DNA from: Clostridia bacterium
Lineage (GTDB): Bacteria > Bacillota_E > SLMV01 > PUMD01
Direction of reading: 5' to 3'
Assembly (NCBI GenBank): GCA_007128555.1
Contig: SKXF01000091.1
Location: 1 to 6,478 of the forward strand
DNA: 6,478 nt
The notes under the pieces are model-generated. The model saw only the letters and a program-made list of their open reading frames with translations, ran no database searches and was not told the DNA's origin. Of this stretch, positions 1 through 5,842 are shown one piece after another. A program made the translations under genes and the position numbers. Position 1 is the first letter of the stretch. Each line of letters opens with the position of its first letter.

Positions 1-342
1 GCAAGGGTTGGTCTGTGGGTGAGGCCTGGTCCCGGCTCAGGGACAGGCCTCATTCAGGAGGCCCCGGTAGTTCATGCCCTACCGTCCCTCGGGCAGTCTT
101 ATCATGGGTGTTCCGAGTCATCCCGACTGCCGCCGTTACGATGACCTGGATCCGGACACCGCCTCCGGCCCTTCGGGTAGGGGGAGACGGTGCTCCATCT
201 AGTATGGTCTGCGCAAGGACTCGGCGCCCGGCACGGTGCTGCTACGAGCTATATCTGCAGTTCATCATCGTTTATCCAGGTGGGCATTGCCCTCACAGCT
301 CCCGTATCACTGCCCGTGGGTGACACAGGACGCGTCGGTGAA

Positions 343-444
343 CCGGAGATCCCCCGGTCCCTCCGGCTGCAAGACCCTTTCGGCACAGGTGTTTGGGTCG
401 GACAGACCATGTTTCGTCTTCCGGGTTGTAATGATTTGGACCGG
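343..444 (+). other. Predicted H-type pseudoknot inside the structured RNA
   Basis: Stem 1 pairs CCGGAG (343-348) with CTCCGG (361-366). Its loop contains CCGGTCC (354-360), the exact reverse complement of GGACCGG (438-444), giving a 7-pair second stem. Stem 2 abuts stem 1 with no intervening base, so the two could stack coaxially. Loop 1 is 5 bases (349-353), and the long third loop (367-437) holds its own hairpin (373-377 with 395-399). This is the layout of a classic H-type pseudoknot. It is seen directly as sequence complementarity; its formation is inference. Confidence 0.5.
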
Positions 445-482
445 CCCCAATAAACTTATTGATGGGAGGGTTCGAGTAACCC

Positions 483-500
483 CGAAGGGAGAGACCTTCG
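483..500 (+). promoter_or_regulatory. Hairpin holding the probable spoIIM Shine-Dalgarno
   Basis: CGAAGG (483-488) pairs perfectly with CCTTCG (495-500) around the loop GAGAGA. The best ribosome binding sequence for the TTG start at 501, GGGAG (487-491), spans the stem and loop. A second perfect hairpin (468-472 with 478-482) abuts it upstream. Neither is followed by a T tract, so they do not read as intrinsic terminators. They could limit spoIIM translation or form the 3' end of the upstream RNA. Confidence 0.4.
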
Positions 501-1187
501 TTGAAACTTGCCACCAAACGAAAGGGACTGGGATCTCGCAGTCCCAGGGTGATCTACTCAAACCGGGACCTTTTGATCCTGGACCATCTGCGCGAGAACA
601 TGGCCCTCTACTTCTTCGTACTGGCCATGCTGAGTGGTGGGGTGATCATCGGCGCCATGGTCACAGGATCACTGAGTCCACAGCAGGCCGATGAACTGGC
701 CGAGTATACGCTCGGGTTTTTCCAAAGTCTCGAGGGCCCAGAGATGCCCGTTTCGGGACGCGACATCTTCCTGAGTTCCCTGGCAATGAACCTCAAGACC
801 CTTGGTCTCGTGTTTCTCCTCGGGTTCACCGTGATCGGGATGCCGGTGGTCGCAGTGGTCGTTCTCGTTCGCGGGCTGATCATCGGTTTTACCGTCAGTT
901 TCCTGATGTACCTGCAAGGAGGAATGGGCGTGGGGCTGGCCCTGGTGTCGATTTTACCACAGAATCTCTTCTTGCTGACAGCACTGATCTTCTGTTCTGT
1001 CAACGCGCTTTCGTATTCCCTCAATATTCTCGCGGTTCGGCGTGGTGCGGCCAAGAGGGTGTCCGAGCCCTCTGTGCTCGTCTATCTGCTGCGCAGTTTC
1101 GTAGGCTTCGGGGTGGCTTTCGTGGGCGTGGTGGTAGAAAGTTACGTGGTTCCGACCCTGATGCGTCTTTTAGCGCCCTACTTATAA
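501..1187 (+). CDS. spoIIM: Stage II sporulation protein M (engulfment, DMP complex)
   Basis: SpoIIM is a polytopic membrane protein that, with SpoIID and SpoIIP, forms the peptidoglycan-degrading machine driving forespore engulfment. The 228-residue product has hydrophobic segments at about 35-56, 98-122, 124-138, 145-178 and 192-215. Family landmarks are visible: a GFTVSFL stretch near 129-135, SILPQN at 150-155, and VESYVVPTLM near the C-terminus, matching the B. subtilis protein in order. The start is uncertain. TTG at 501 has the best Shine-Dalgarno (487-491) but sits behind a hairpin and adds a basic tail. GTG at 549 gives 212 residues, closer to the 214 of B. subtilis, but lacks a good Shine-Dalgarno. 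The gene directly follows the structured RNA and may share its transcript. The family call is secure; the start is not. Confidence 0.92.
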   Translation: MKLATKRKGLGSRSPRVIYSNRDLLILDHLRENMALYFFVLAMLSGGVIIGAMVTGSLSPQQADELAEYTLGFFQSLEGPEMPVSGRDIFLSSLAMNLKTLGLVFLLGFTVIGMPVVAVVVLVRGLIIGFTVSFLMYLQGGMGVGLALVSILPQNLFLLTALIFCSVNALSYSLNILAVRRGAAKRVSEPSVLVYLLRSFVGFGVAFVGVVVESYVVPTLMRLLAPYL

Positions 1188-1188
1188 T
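1183..1188 (+). promoter_or_regulatory. Possible -10 element upstream of ald
   Basis: A perfect TATAAT overlaps the spoIIM stop codon, 56 bases before the ald start. No convincing -35 hexamer is found 16-18 bases upstream, so this may be chance. It is offered only because ald may need its own metabolic promoter apart from spoIIM. Confidence 0.2.
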
Positions 1189-1244
1189 GATATGATCTGA
1201 GTGACCTACAGGACAGGAGCCTTCTTGAAAGAGAGGGGATACAT

Positions 1245-2354
1245 ATGAAGATAGGAGTGCCCAGGGAGATCAAGAGCAACGAGAATCGAATCGCCCTGAC
1301 GCCCGCAGGTGCTTCCGTTCTTGCTGGCGACGGTCACGACGTTTTCATTGAGAGGGGAGCCGGTGAAGGAAGTGGCTTCCCGGACGATTTCTACACGGCC
1401 GTAGGTGCCAGGATTCTGCCGGATGCAGCATCGGTTTTTGGCGAGGCAGACATGATCATGAAGGTCAAGGAGCCTCTCGAACCGGAATATGATCTCCTGC
1501 AGCCGCAACAGATTCTCTTCACCTACCTCCACCTGGCCGCCGAGGAGACCCTTACCAAGGTTCTGGTGGACAGGCAGGTCGTCTCTATTGCTTACGAGAC
1601 CGTGGAGTATGACGACGGAAGCCTTCCGCTGTTGACGCCCATGAGTGAGGTGGCGGGGCGGATGGCCACCCAGGTAGGAGCACAGATCCTGGAGAAGCAC
1701 AACGGTGGCAAGGGCATGTTGCTCGGCGGGATCCCGGGCGTCTCTCCTGCCCAGGTCGTTATTCTTGGCGGAGGTGTGGTGGGTACCAATGCGGCCAAAA
1801 TCGCGGTGGGTTTTGGTGCCCGCGTGACTGTCCTGGATATCGATGCAGGGCGCCTGCGCTATCTCAATGACATCTTCGGCAGTGTGTTGGAGACCCGCGT
1901 TTCCAACCCCTACGTCGTGGCAGAGGCAGTCGCCGGGGCAGATCTGCTGGTGGGGGCGGTACTGGTCAAAGGAGCCAGGGCCCCCAACCTGGTGAGCACT
2001 GAGATGGTGAATCGCATGGAGGATGGCTCGGTGATCGTCGATGTTGCTATTGATCAGGGTGGTTCTGTTGAGACGATCGACAGGGTTACCACCCATGCCG
2101 ATCCCACCTATGTCTCCTGCGGTGTGGTGCACTATTCCGTGGCCAACATGCCAGGAGCCGTTCCAAGGACGTCCACCGTGGGGTTGACCAATGTGACCCT
2201 GCCGTATGCCCGTGCCCTGGCTGCTAAGGGCTGGGAGAGGGCCCTTGCAGAGGACCGCGCCCTGGCCAAGGGACTGAACGTGGTTGGGGGCAAGGTGGTC
2301 TACGAGGCCGTCGCCGAAGCCTGCGGACTGCCTTTCTCGGAGTTCACATTCTAG
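1245..2354 (+). CDS. ald: NAD-dependent alanine dehydrogenase
   Basis: This cytoplasmic enzyme reversibly deaminates L-alanine to pyruvate and ammonia with NAD+. The 369-residue product is full length for the family (about 370). Expected active-site residues fall at standard positions: Arg15 in SNENRIAL, Lys75 in KVKEP, His96 in YLHLA and Asp270 in DVAIDQGG. The Rossmann nucleotide loop GGGVVG is at 175-180, with the ribose-binding acid Asp198 in VLDID. The conserved [15 protein letters not shown] segment starts at 296. The ATG start follows a GAGAGGGG Shine-Dalgarno at proper spacing, 57 bases after spoIIM. A strong terminator ends the unit. The B. subtilis ald gene is also named spoVN because its loss impairs sporulation, so its place in a sporulation locus is sensible although it is not in the B. 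subtilis cluster. The start and function are well supported. Confidence 0.97.
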   Translation: MKIGVPREIKSNENRIALTPAGASVLAGDGHDVFIERGAGEGSGFPDDFYTAVGARILPDAASVFGEADMIMKVKEPLEPEYDLLQPQQILFTYLHLAAEETLTKVLVDRQVVSIAYETVEYDDGSLPLLTPMSEVAGRMATQVGAQILEKHNGGKGMLLGGIPGVSPAQVVILGGGVVGTNAAKIAVGFGARVTVLDIDAGRLRYLNDIFGSVLETRVSNPYVVAEAVAGADLLVGAVLVKGARAPNLVSTEMVNRMEDGSVIVDVAIDQGGSVETIDRVTTHADPTYVSCGVVHYSVANMPGAVPRTSTVGLTNVTLPYARALAAKGWERALAEDRALAKGLNVVGGKVVYEAVAEACGLPFSEFTF

Positions 2355-2379
2355 CTGCCCATATCTCATTGATTCGAGG

Positions 2380-2406
2380 AAGCGGGGGAGTTTCTCCCCC
2401 GCTTTT
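2380..2406 (+). terminator. Intrinsic terminator after ald
   Basis: An 11-pair GC-rich perfect stem joins 2380-2390 to 2394-2404 around a TTT loop and runs into TTTT (2403-2406). It lies 25 bases after the ald stop. It separates the spoIIM-ald unit from the downstream yqzK-like/xerD unit. Confidence 0.88.
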
Positions 2407-2416
2407 CGGTTATAGT

Positions 2417-2445
2417 TTGACCTCTCATAACATAAGCATTATCGA
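2417..2445 (+). promoter_or_regulatory. Possible promoter for the yqzK-like/xerD unit
   Basis: A TTGACC hexamer (2417-2422, five of six matches to a sigma-A -35) is followed after 17 bases by TATCGA (2440-2445), a poor -10. It lies just after the ald terminator, where a new promoter is expected. Location is stronger evidence than the -10 sequence. Confidence 0.3.
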
Positions 2446-2475
2446 CGAAAGGTTATGGGAGGAAACGAGGGTGCA

Positions 2476-2730
2476 ATGGGACGCCGTGACGAAGGTGGTG
2501 ACCTGGGTCTCCTGCTCAGAATCTTGATATTGCTTCTGGTAATGGCGCTCCTGGTGCCGAAGTTCTTTGCCATACTTCTGGAGTCCTTCATACCGATGCG
2601 TCCTTCAGAGACGGGGCCACATGTCAGAGAAGTCATGGCGCCGGTGCGGGTATCGACCTTTTGGGATGAAGTTGAAGTCTGGTGGAAGCTACTGCGCCTG
2701 GAGTTGGAACGCTATTATCGGGGAGAGTGA
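2476..2730 (+). CDS. Small one-pass membrane protein, YqzK/DUF4227-like by position
   Basis: The 84-residue product has a short charged N-terminus, one strongly hydrophobic segment (about residues 9-32) and a charged amphipathic C-terminal half ending LERYYRGE. No enzymatic motif is visible. In B. subtilis the small membrane protein YqzK (DUF4227) lies directly upstream of xerD and has the same plan: one N-terminal membrane segment and a C-terminal tail ending in an aromatic-rich helix and GE. I therefore suspect a divergent relative, but this is by architecture and synteny, not alignment. Its function is unknown. The ATG at 2476 has GAGGG (2467-2471) just upstream; ATG at 2455 is in frame and adds seven residues but has poorly spaced ribosome binding sequence. 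The stop is one base before the xerD start, so the two are probably translated together. Confidence 0.72.
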   Translation: MGRRDEGGDLGLLLRILILLLVMALLVPKFFAILLESFIPMRPSETGPHVREVMAPVRVSTFWDEVEVWWKLLRLELERYYRGE

Positions 2731-2731
2731 G

Positions 2732-3682
2732 ATGGGCATCAGACGGGAGGGACTCACATTGGCTGATGCCGACGTAATACAGGAATACATTGACTATCTG
2801 GGCGTTGAACGGGGCCTGGCAGGCAACACCCTGGACTCCTATGGCCGCGATATCAAGCAGTTTCTCCGTTATCTGAAGACCCTGAACGGGGACGACTCTG
2901 AACATGCGACGGGCAACCGTTTGCTGATCGAGGAGGCCACTCGTGCGACCGTGGTGACTTATGTGGTGTGGATGCGAGAGCGAGGCATGGCCTCATCGAC
3001 GATTGCGCGGCGCCTCGCGGCCCTTCGCAGCTTCTTTAATTTCATGGTGCAGGAAGACTACATGCCCAGAAATCCCGCCAGGGATGTGGATGTGCCCAAG
3101 CCGGATAAACGCCTTCCCGTCGTTCTAACCGTCGAGGAAGTGGAGAGGTTGATGCGTCAACCCGAAGATGGAGATCTCATTGGTATGAGGGATCGGGCGA
3201 TTCTCGAGCTGCTCTACGCCACGGGAATACGGGTGTCGGAGCTGGTCGATCTCGACCTTGACCACATCAGTGTCTCCCGGAGACAGCTCCGCTGCATAGG
3301 CAAAGGTGACAAGGAACGGATCGTTCCCATGGGTACGATTTCTGCACAGGCAGTCAGGAGGTATCTTTCGGCGGGGCGGCCACAATTGATCCGGGACCCC
3401 AGGGAAATTGCGCTGTTTGTGAACAACCATGGGCGCCGATTGACCCGGCAGGGCGTGTGGAAGATTGTCCGGCGACACGGGCGCAGGGCGCGCATCGGTA
3501 AGAGGATAACTCCCCACACCCTCCGGCATTCTTTTGCTACCCACCTCCTGGAAAACGGCGCAGATCTTCGATCGGTGCAGGAAATGCTTGGTCATGCGGA
3601 CATATCCACAACCCAGATCTATACGCATCTTACAGGAGGACATCTCAAGGACGTTTACTCCCGGGCGCATCCCCGGGCGTGA
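2732..3682 (+). CDS. xerD: Site-specific tyrosine recombinase XerD
   Basis: XerC/XerD recombinases act at the dif site near the replication terminus to resolve chromosome dimers. The 316-residue product has an N-terminal SAM-like core-binding domain (about 13-110), then the catalytic domain. All catalytic residues are present: Arg167 in ATGIRVSEL, Lys191 in GKGDKER, His262 and Arg265 in HTLRHSFATH, His288 in LGHADIS and the Tyr297 nucleophile in IYTHL. The C-terminal tail LKDVYSRAHPRA is typical of Xer proteins. The ATG at 2732 follows GGGGAG and begins one base after the small upstream gene. An upstream extension of the frame overlaps that gene and is not used. It is about 20 residues longer than B. 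subtilis XerD, partly from an acidic stretch near 53-70. Choosing XerD over XerC relies on synteny with spoIIM and dacF. Confidence 0.93.
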   Translation: MGIRREGLTLADADVIQEYIDYLGVERGLAGNTLDSYGRDIKQFLRYLKTLNGDDSEHATGNRLLIEEATRATVVTYVVWMRERGMASSTIARRLAALRSFFNFMVQEDYMPRNPARDVDVPKPDKRLPVVLTVEEVERLMRQPEDGDLIGMRDRAILELLYATGIRVSELVDLDLDHISVSRRQLRCIGKGDKERIVPMGTISAQAVRRYLSAGRPQLIRDPREIALFVNNHGRRLTRQGVWKIVRRHGRRARIGKRITPHTLRHSFATHLLENGADLRSVQEMLGHADISTTQIYTHLTGGHLKDVYSRAHPRA

Positions 3683-3745
3683 AGGGCATGTTTACCTGCT
3701 GCACCAAGAGTATTATTGGCTTTCTGCCACATCATACTTTCTACT

Positions 3746-3753
3746 GGAAGGAG
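3746..3753 (+). promoter_or_regulatory. Ribosome binding site deciding the dacF start
   Basis: GGAAGGAG lies eight bases before ATG at 3762 but only two before the in-frame ATG at 3756. Normal spacing favours 3762, which also puts the basic signal-peptide residues at the N-terminus. Confidence 0.7.
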
Positions 3754-3761
3754 TGATGTTC

Positions 3762-4943
3762 ATGGGCAGGAAGTTGATGTGCATGGTCGTGGTGTCGCTG
3801 ATGCTGGTCAGCCTCTGGGCCGTGAAAGTAGACGCCCAGGGCGACATTCTGCTGGACGTGGCATCGATCGAGATATCTGTTCCCTCAGCGTACCTGATGG
3901 ACGCCACCACTGGGATGCAGCTGTACGGCCGGGCTGAGCACGAGAGGCGTGCACCCGCCAGCATGACCAAGATCGCCACCATGGCCCTGGTCTTTGATGC
4001 GCTGGCGGCGGGTGACATAGCCCTGGAGGACAGGGTCACAACGAGCCCGCAGGCCTCAGCTATGGGTGGTTCGCAGATTTACCTGGCGCCGGGCGAGGAG
4101 ATGGCCGTCAAGGAGCTTCTGCTGGCCGTTGCCGTGTCCTCGGCGAACGATGCCTCTGTTGCCCTGGCAGAACACGTCTCGGGGACCCTTGAGGGCTTCG
4201 TGGACGATATGAACGCCCTGGTTGCGCGCCTGGGCCTGCAGAACACCCACTTCGTCAATCCCCACGGTCTTGATCACCCGGAGCACTATTCCTCCGCTCA
4301 CGATATGGCTCAGCTGGCACGCTACCTCGTGATCCATCATCCCGGGGCCACCGAGTATACCTCGACGTGGGACCACTGGCTTCGCGAGGATACGGACCGC
4401 CCATTCTGGCTGACCAACACCAATCGATTGCTTCAACAGTACCAGGGGCTCGATGGTCTGAAGACAGGCAAGACGGATAACGCCATGTGGTGCCTCACCG
4501 GTACGGCGAATCGGGATGGGACCCGCCTGATTGCCACGGTCATGGGGGGTGAGAGCTCGGATCAGCGGTTTGGCGATGTCGCACGGCTTCTCGATGCGGG
4601 CTTTGCTGCCGTAGAGACGGTGACCCTGGTCCGACCCGGTGACATCCTGGCGACGGTGACGGTGTGGGATGGCGAGGAGGAGCAGGTGGCCCTCCAGGTG
4701 CCGTCGGACCTGGTGGTGACCATACCGAGGGGGACGGAGGATCAGGTCGCACTGTCTGCGGTTCCCGAGTTTGACAGCCTGGTGGCCCCTGTTCGCACAG
4801 ACCAGGTGGTGGGAGTGGTGACGGCTGAACTGGGCGGGAAAGCCATCGGTGAGTATTCGCTGGTCCCCGCGCAAGATGTCGAACGCTGCAGCTTGCTGAC
4901 TTTGTTTGTGAGAATTGTACGGCGCCTGTGGTTTTTGCGATGA
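3762..4943 (+). CDS. dacF: D-alanyl-D-alanine carboxypeptidase, sporulation type
   Basis: This is a penicillin-binding serine peptidase (S11 family) that removes the terminal D-Ala from peptidoglycan stem peptides, limiting cross-linking. The 393-residue product starts with a signal peptide (MGRK, hydrophobic core to about residue 22, likely cut after VDA at 25). The three active-site motifs are present: S67-M-T-K70 with the nucleophile Ser67, S127-A-N129, and K234-T-G236. A PBP5-type C-terminal beta domain covers about 285-370. The protein ends in a hydrophobic and basic segment (CSLLTLF then VRIVRRLWFLR) that fits the amphipathic membrane anchor of this family. It follows xerD after 79 bases and precedes spoIIAA, exactly as dacF precedes the spoIIA operon in B. 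subtilis. DacF there is a forespore product that shapes spore cortex cross-linking. A dacA/dacB paralogue label is possible, but the synteny favours dacF. Confidence 0.93.
   Translation: MGRKLMCMVVVSLMLVSLWAVKVDAQGDILLDVASIEISVPSAYLMDATTGMQLYGRAEHERRAPASMTKIATMALVFDALAAGDIALEDRVTTSPQASAMGGSQIYLAPGEEMAVKELLLAVAVSSANDASVALAEHVSGTLEGFVDDMNALVARLGLQNTHFVNPHGLDHPEHYSSAHDMAQLARYLVIHHPGATEYTSTWDHWLREDTDRPFWLTNTNRLLQQYQGLDGLKTGKTDNAMWCLTGTANRDGTRLIATVMGGESSDQRFGDVARLLDAGFAAVETVTLVRPGDILATVTVWDGEEEQVALQVPSDLVVTIPRGTEDQVALSAVPEFDSLVAPVRTDQVVGVVTAELGGKAIGEYSLVPAQDVERCSLLTLFVRIVRRLWFLR
4877..4883 (+). promoter_or_regulatory. Candidate Spo0A box upstream of the spoIIA operon
   Basis: TGTCGAA is an exact match to the 0A-box core. 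It lies inside the 3' end of dacF, about 70 bases before the candidate sigma-H -35. In B. subtilis, Spo0A~P activates the sigma-H-dependent spoIIA promoter, so the location makes sense. A single 7-mer can occur by chance. Confidence 0.4.
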
Positions 4944-4950
4944 ACTGAGA

Positions 4951-4976
4951 AGGAATTGCCAGCGCCCTCGAAGAAA
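4951..4976 (+). promoter_or_regulatory. Candidate sigma-H promoter of the spoIIA operon
   Basis: AGGAATT (4951-4957) fits the sigma-H -35 consensus AGGAWWW. After 12 bases, GAAGAAA (4970-4976) fits the -10 RnnGAAT with one mismatch. It sits in the dacF-spoIIAA gap, 52 bases before the spoIIAA start. Sigma-H transcription of spoIIA is established in B. subtilis. Direct read-through from dacF is also possible. Confidence 0.5.
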
Positions 4977-5028
4977 GCCCTTCTGCGCGGGTCCTGAAAG
5001 GATCCGCCGGCAGGAGGTTGGTGATAAC

Positions 5029-5364
5029 ATGGAGATCAGGACCTGCTGGTGCGGCAAGTCCATGGTGGTCACAATCCGGGGTGAGTTCGATCTCTCCACG
5101 GCTCCAGAGTTCCGTCGCGTAGTGAGCGAGGCCTGCATGGGTAAGTTGGATCAACTCATCGTTGACCTTGGGGAGGTCACCTTCATCGATAGTTCCGGCC
5201 TGGGGGCTCTTCTGGGCAGATACCGTCGGATCCAGGCCCTGGGGAAGGATTTTGCACTCGCCGCTCCTTCCCACCGGGTGCAGGAGATTCTCGGTCTTGC
5301 TGGGATCGGTCGGACGATTGACATCTTTCCCTCCGTATCCTGTGCCCTGAAGGGAGGGGAGTAG
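5029..5364 (+). CDS. spoIIAA: Anti-sigma-F factor antagonist SpoIIAA (STAS domain)
   Basis: SpoIIAA is the anti-anti-sigma factor. When unphosphorylated it binds SpoIIAB and frees sigma-F in the forespore; SpoIIAB phosphorylates it and SpoIIE reactivates it. The 111-residue product is a single STAS domain, near the 117 of B. subtilis. The phosphorylation loop TFIDSSGLGALLGRY is intact, with Ser55 aligned to B. subtilis Ser58 (first Ser after the Asp). The N-terminal GEFDLSTA strand-helix segment is at 18-25. The ATG at 5029 follows AGGAGG at 5012-5017; the longer upstream open frame overlaps dacF and is rejected. spoIIAB starts one base after this stop, so the two are translationally linked. 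Confidence 0.95.
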   Translation: MEIRTCWCGKSMVVTIRGEFDLSTAPEFRRVVSEACMGKLDQLIVDLGEVTFIDSSGLGALLGRYRRIQALGKDFALAAPSHRVQEILGLAGIGRTIDIFPSVSCALKGGE

Positions 5365-5365
5365 C

Positions 5366-5836
5366 ATGAAGGATTGCGCCAGGGATCGGGGTAACTGGAT
5401 GCAGCTGACCCTGCCTGCCCGCCCATCGAACCTGGGGTTGGCCCGGGTAGCCGTGGCCTCCTTTGCCGCGGGGGGCGGCTTCACCCTACCTGACATCGAG
5501 GAGCTCAAAGTCGCTGTGTCGGAAGCGGTGTCCAACGTGGTGCTTCACGCCTATCCGGACGGTGAGGGAGAGGTCCGGGTCTGCGTGCAGTTGCGTGATT
5601 GCGAACTGATCATCGAGGTTGTCGACTCTGGGGTTGGTATGGCGGATGTGAGCCGGGCGACCGAAGCCTCATACTCCACCCTGGAGGAGCGGATGGGCGT
5701 GGGGTTCACCTTCATCGAGGCCTTCATGGATGATGTGGCCGTGGAGTCCACTCCCGATGAGGGTACGCGGATCGTGATGCGGAAACGTCTCACTGCTGAC
5801 CAGGACGAAACGTCAGCGGATACGCCGTCCCTGTGA
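5366..5836 (+). CDS. spoIIAB: Anti-sigma-F factor and serine kinase SpoIIAB
   Basis: SpoIIAB binds sigma-F and keeps it inactive, and uses ATP to phosphorylate SpoIIAA. The 156-residue product is a GHKL-fold ATPase. The N box SEAVSN carries Glu53 and Asn57 (B. subtilis Glu46 and Asn50). The G1 box is DSGVG (87-91), the glycine-rich lid RMGVGFT is at 109-115, and the closing GT is at 133-134. Arg27 in LARVAVASF aligns with B. subtilis Arg20, a contact used for both sigma-F and SpoIIAA. It is about ten residues longer than the B. subtilis protein: roughly seven at the N-terminus, where Met12 matches the usual family start, and an acidic tail after residue 142. ATG 5366 is preferred because GGAGGGG precedes it, within the spoIIAA 3' end. 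Confidence 0.95.
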   Translation: MKDCARDRGNWMQLTLPARPSNLGLARVAVASFAAGGGFTLPDIEELKVAVSEAVSNVVLHAYPDGEGEVRVCVQLRDCELIIEVVDSGVGMADVSRATEASYSTLEERMGVGFTFIEAFMDDVAVESTPDEGTRIVMRKRLTADQDETSADTPSL

Positions 5837-5842
5837 GGTGTC

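Larger units (their letters stand above)
1..500 (+). ncRNA. Large structured noncoding RNA, 5' end outside the window; candidate OLE RNA
   Basis: No frame here carries a protein-like gene, but the + strand folds into many local helices. A stem pairs 22-27 with 45-50 and 29-33 with 40-44. A 10-pair helix joins 81-90 to 181-191 (A185 bulged) and encloses stems 92-98/125-131 and 152-156/164-168. Further stems are 220-223/245-248 with 224-228/235-239, 280-285/289-296, an imperfect 304-326, 343-348/361-366, 373-377/395-399, 448-452/457-461, 468-472/478-482 and 483-488/495-500. Two G-U pairs (182 with 89, 226 with 237) pair only on the + strand, which supports this polarity. OLE RNA is known from anaerobic or extremophilic Bacillota, is about 600 nt long, and lies in operons near isoprenoid, recN and spo0A genes, a neighbourhood often close to spoIIM. 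The OLE identity is inference from context and size. Its usual partner gene oapA is not in the window. It could instead be an undescribed RNA. The 3' end may reach about 545, since 524-530 pairs perfectly with 539-545. Confidence 0.5.

Noticed and set aside
15..453. Overlapping + strand open frames (15-323, 190-453) as genes
   Set aside because: They have no good ribosome binding site, are rich in Arg, Pro, Ser and Cys without any domain pattern, and overlap a region of dense helices.
1..500. tmRNA, RNase P RNA, SRP RNA, T-box or group II intron
   Set aside because: None of their hallmark sequences is visible, such as the tmRNA ends, GAGGAAAGTCC of RNase P, the SRP RNA GGAAGCAGCC core, a T-box AGGGTGGTACCGCG-like motif, or an intron domain V.
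293..561. Minus-strand open frames upstream of spoIIM
   Set aside because: Two overlapping frames, no ribosome binding site, no family resemblance; G-U pairing indicates the + strand is the meaningful one.
1206..2369. A 387-codon minus-strand open frame
   Set aside because: It is the exact antisense of ald, a clear gene with all catalytic residues; the translation is His-, Gly- and Arg-rich with no domain.
3686..3715. Sigma-F/G promoter before dacF
   Set aside because: GCATG followed by a weak -10 lacks the GG and key A of the consensus; not better than chance, though such a promoter would be biologically expected.
4056..5535. Long minus-strand open frames under dacF, spoIIAA and spoIIAB
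   Set aside because: They span gene boundaries of well-supported + strand genes and have low-complexity translations; shadows of GC-rich codon use.
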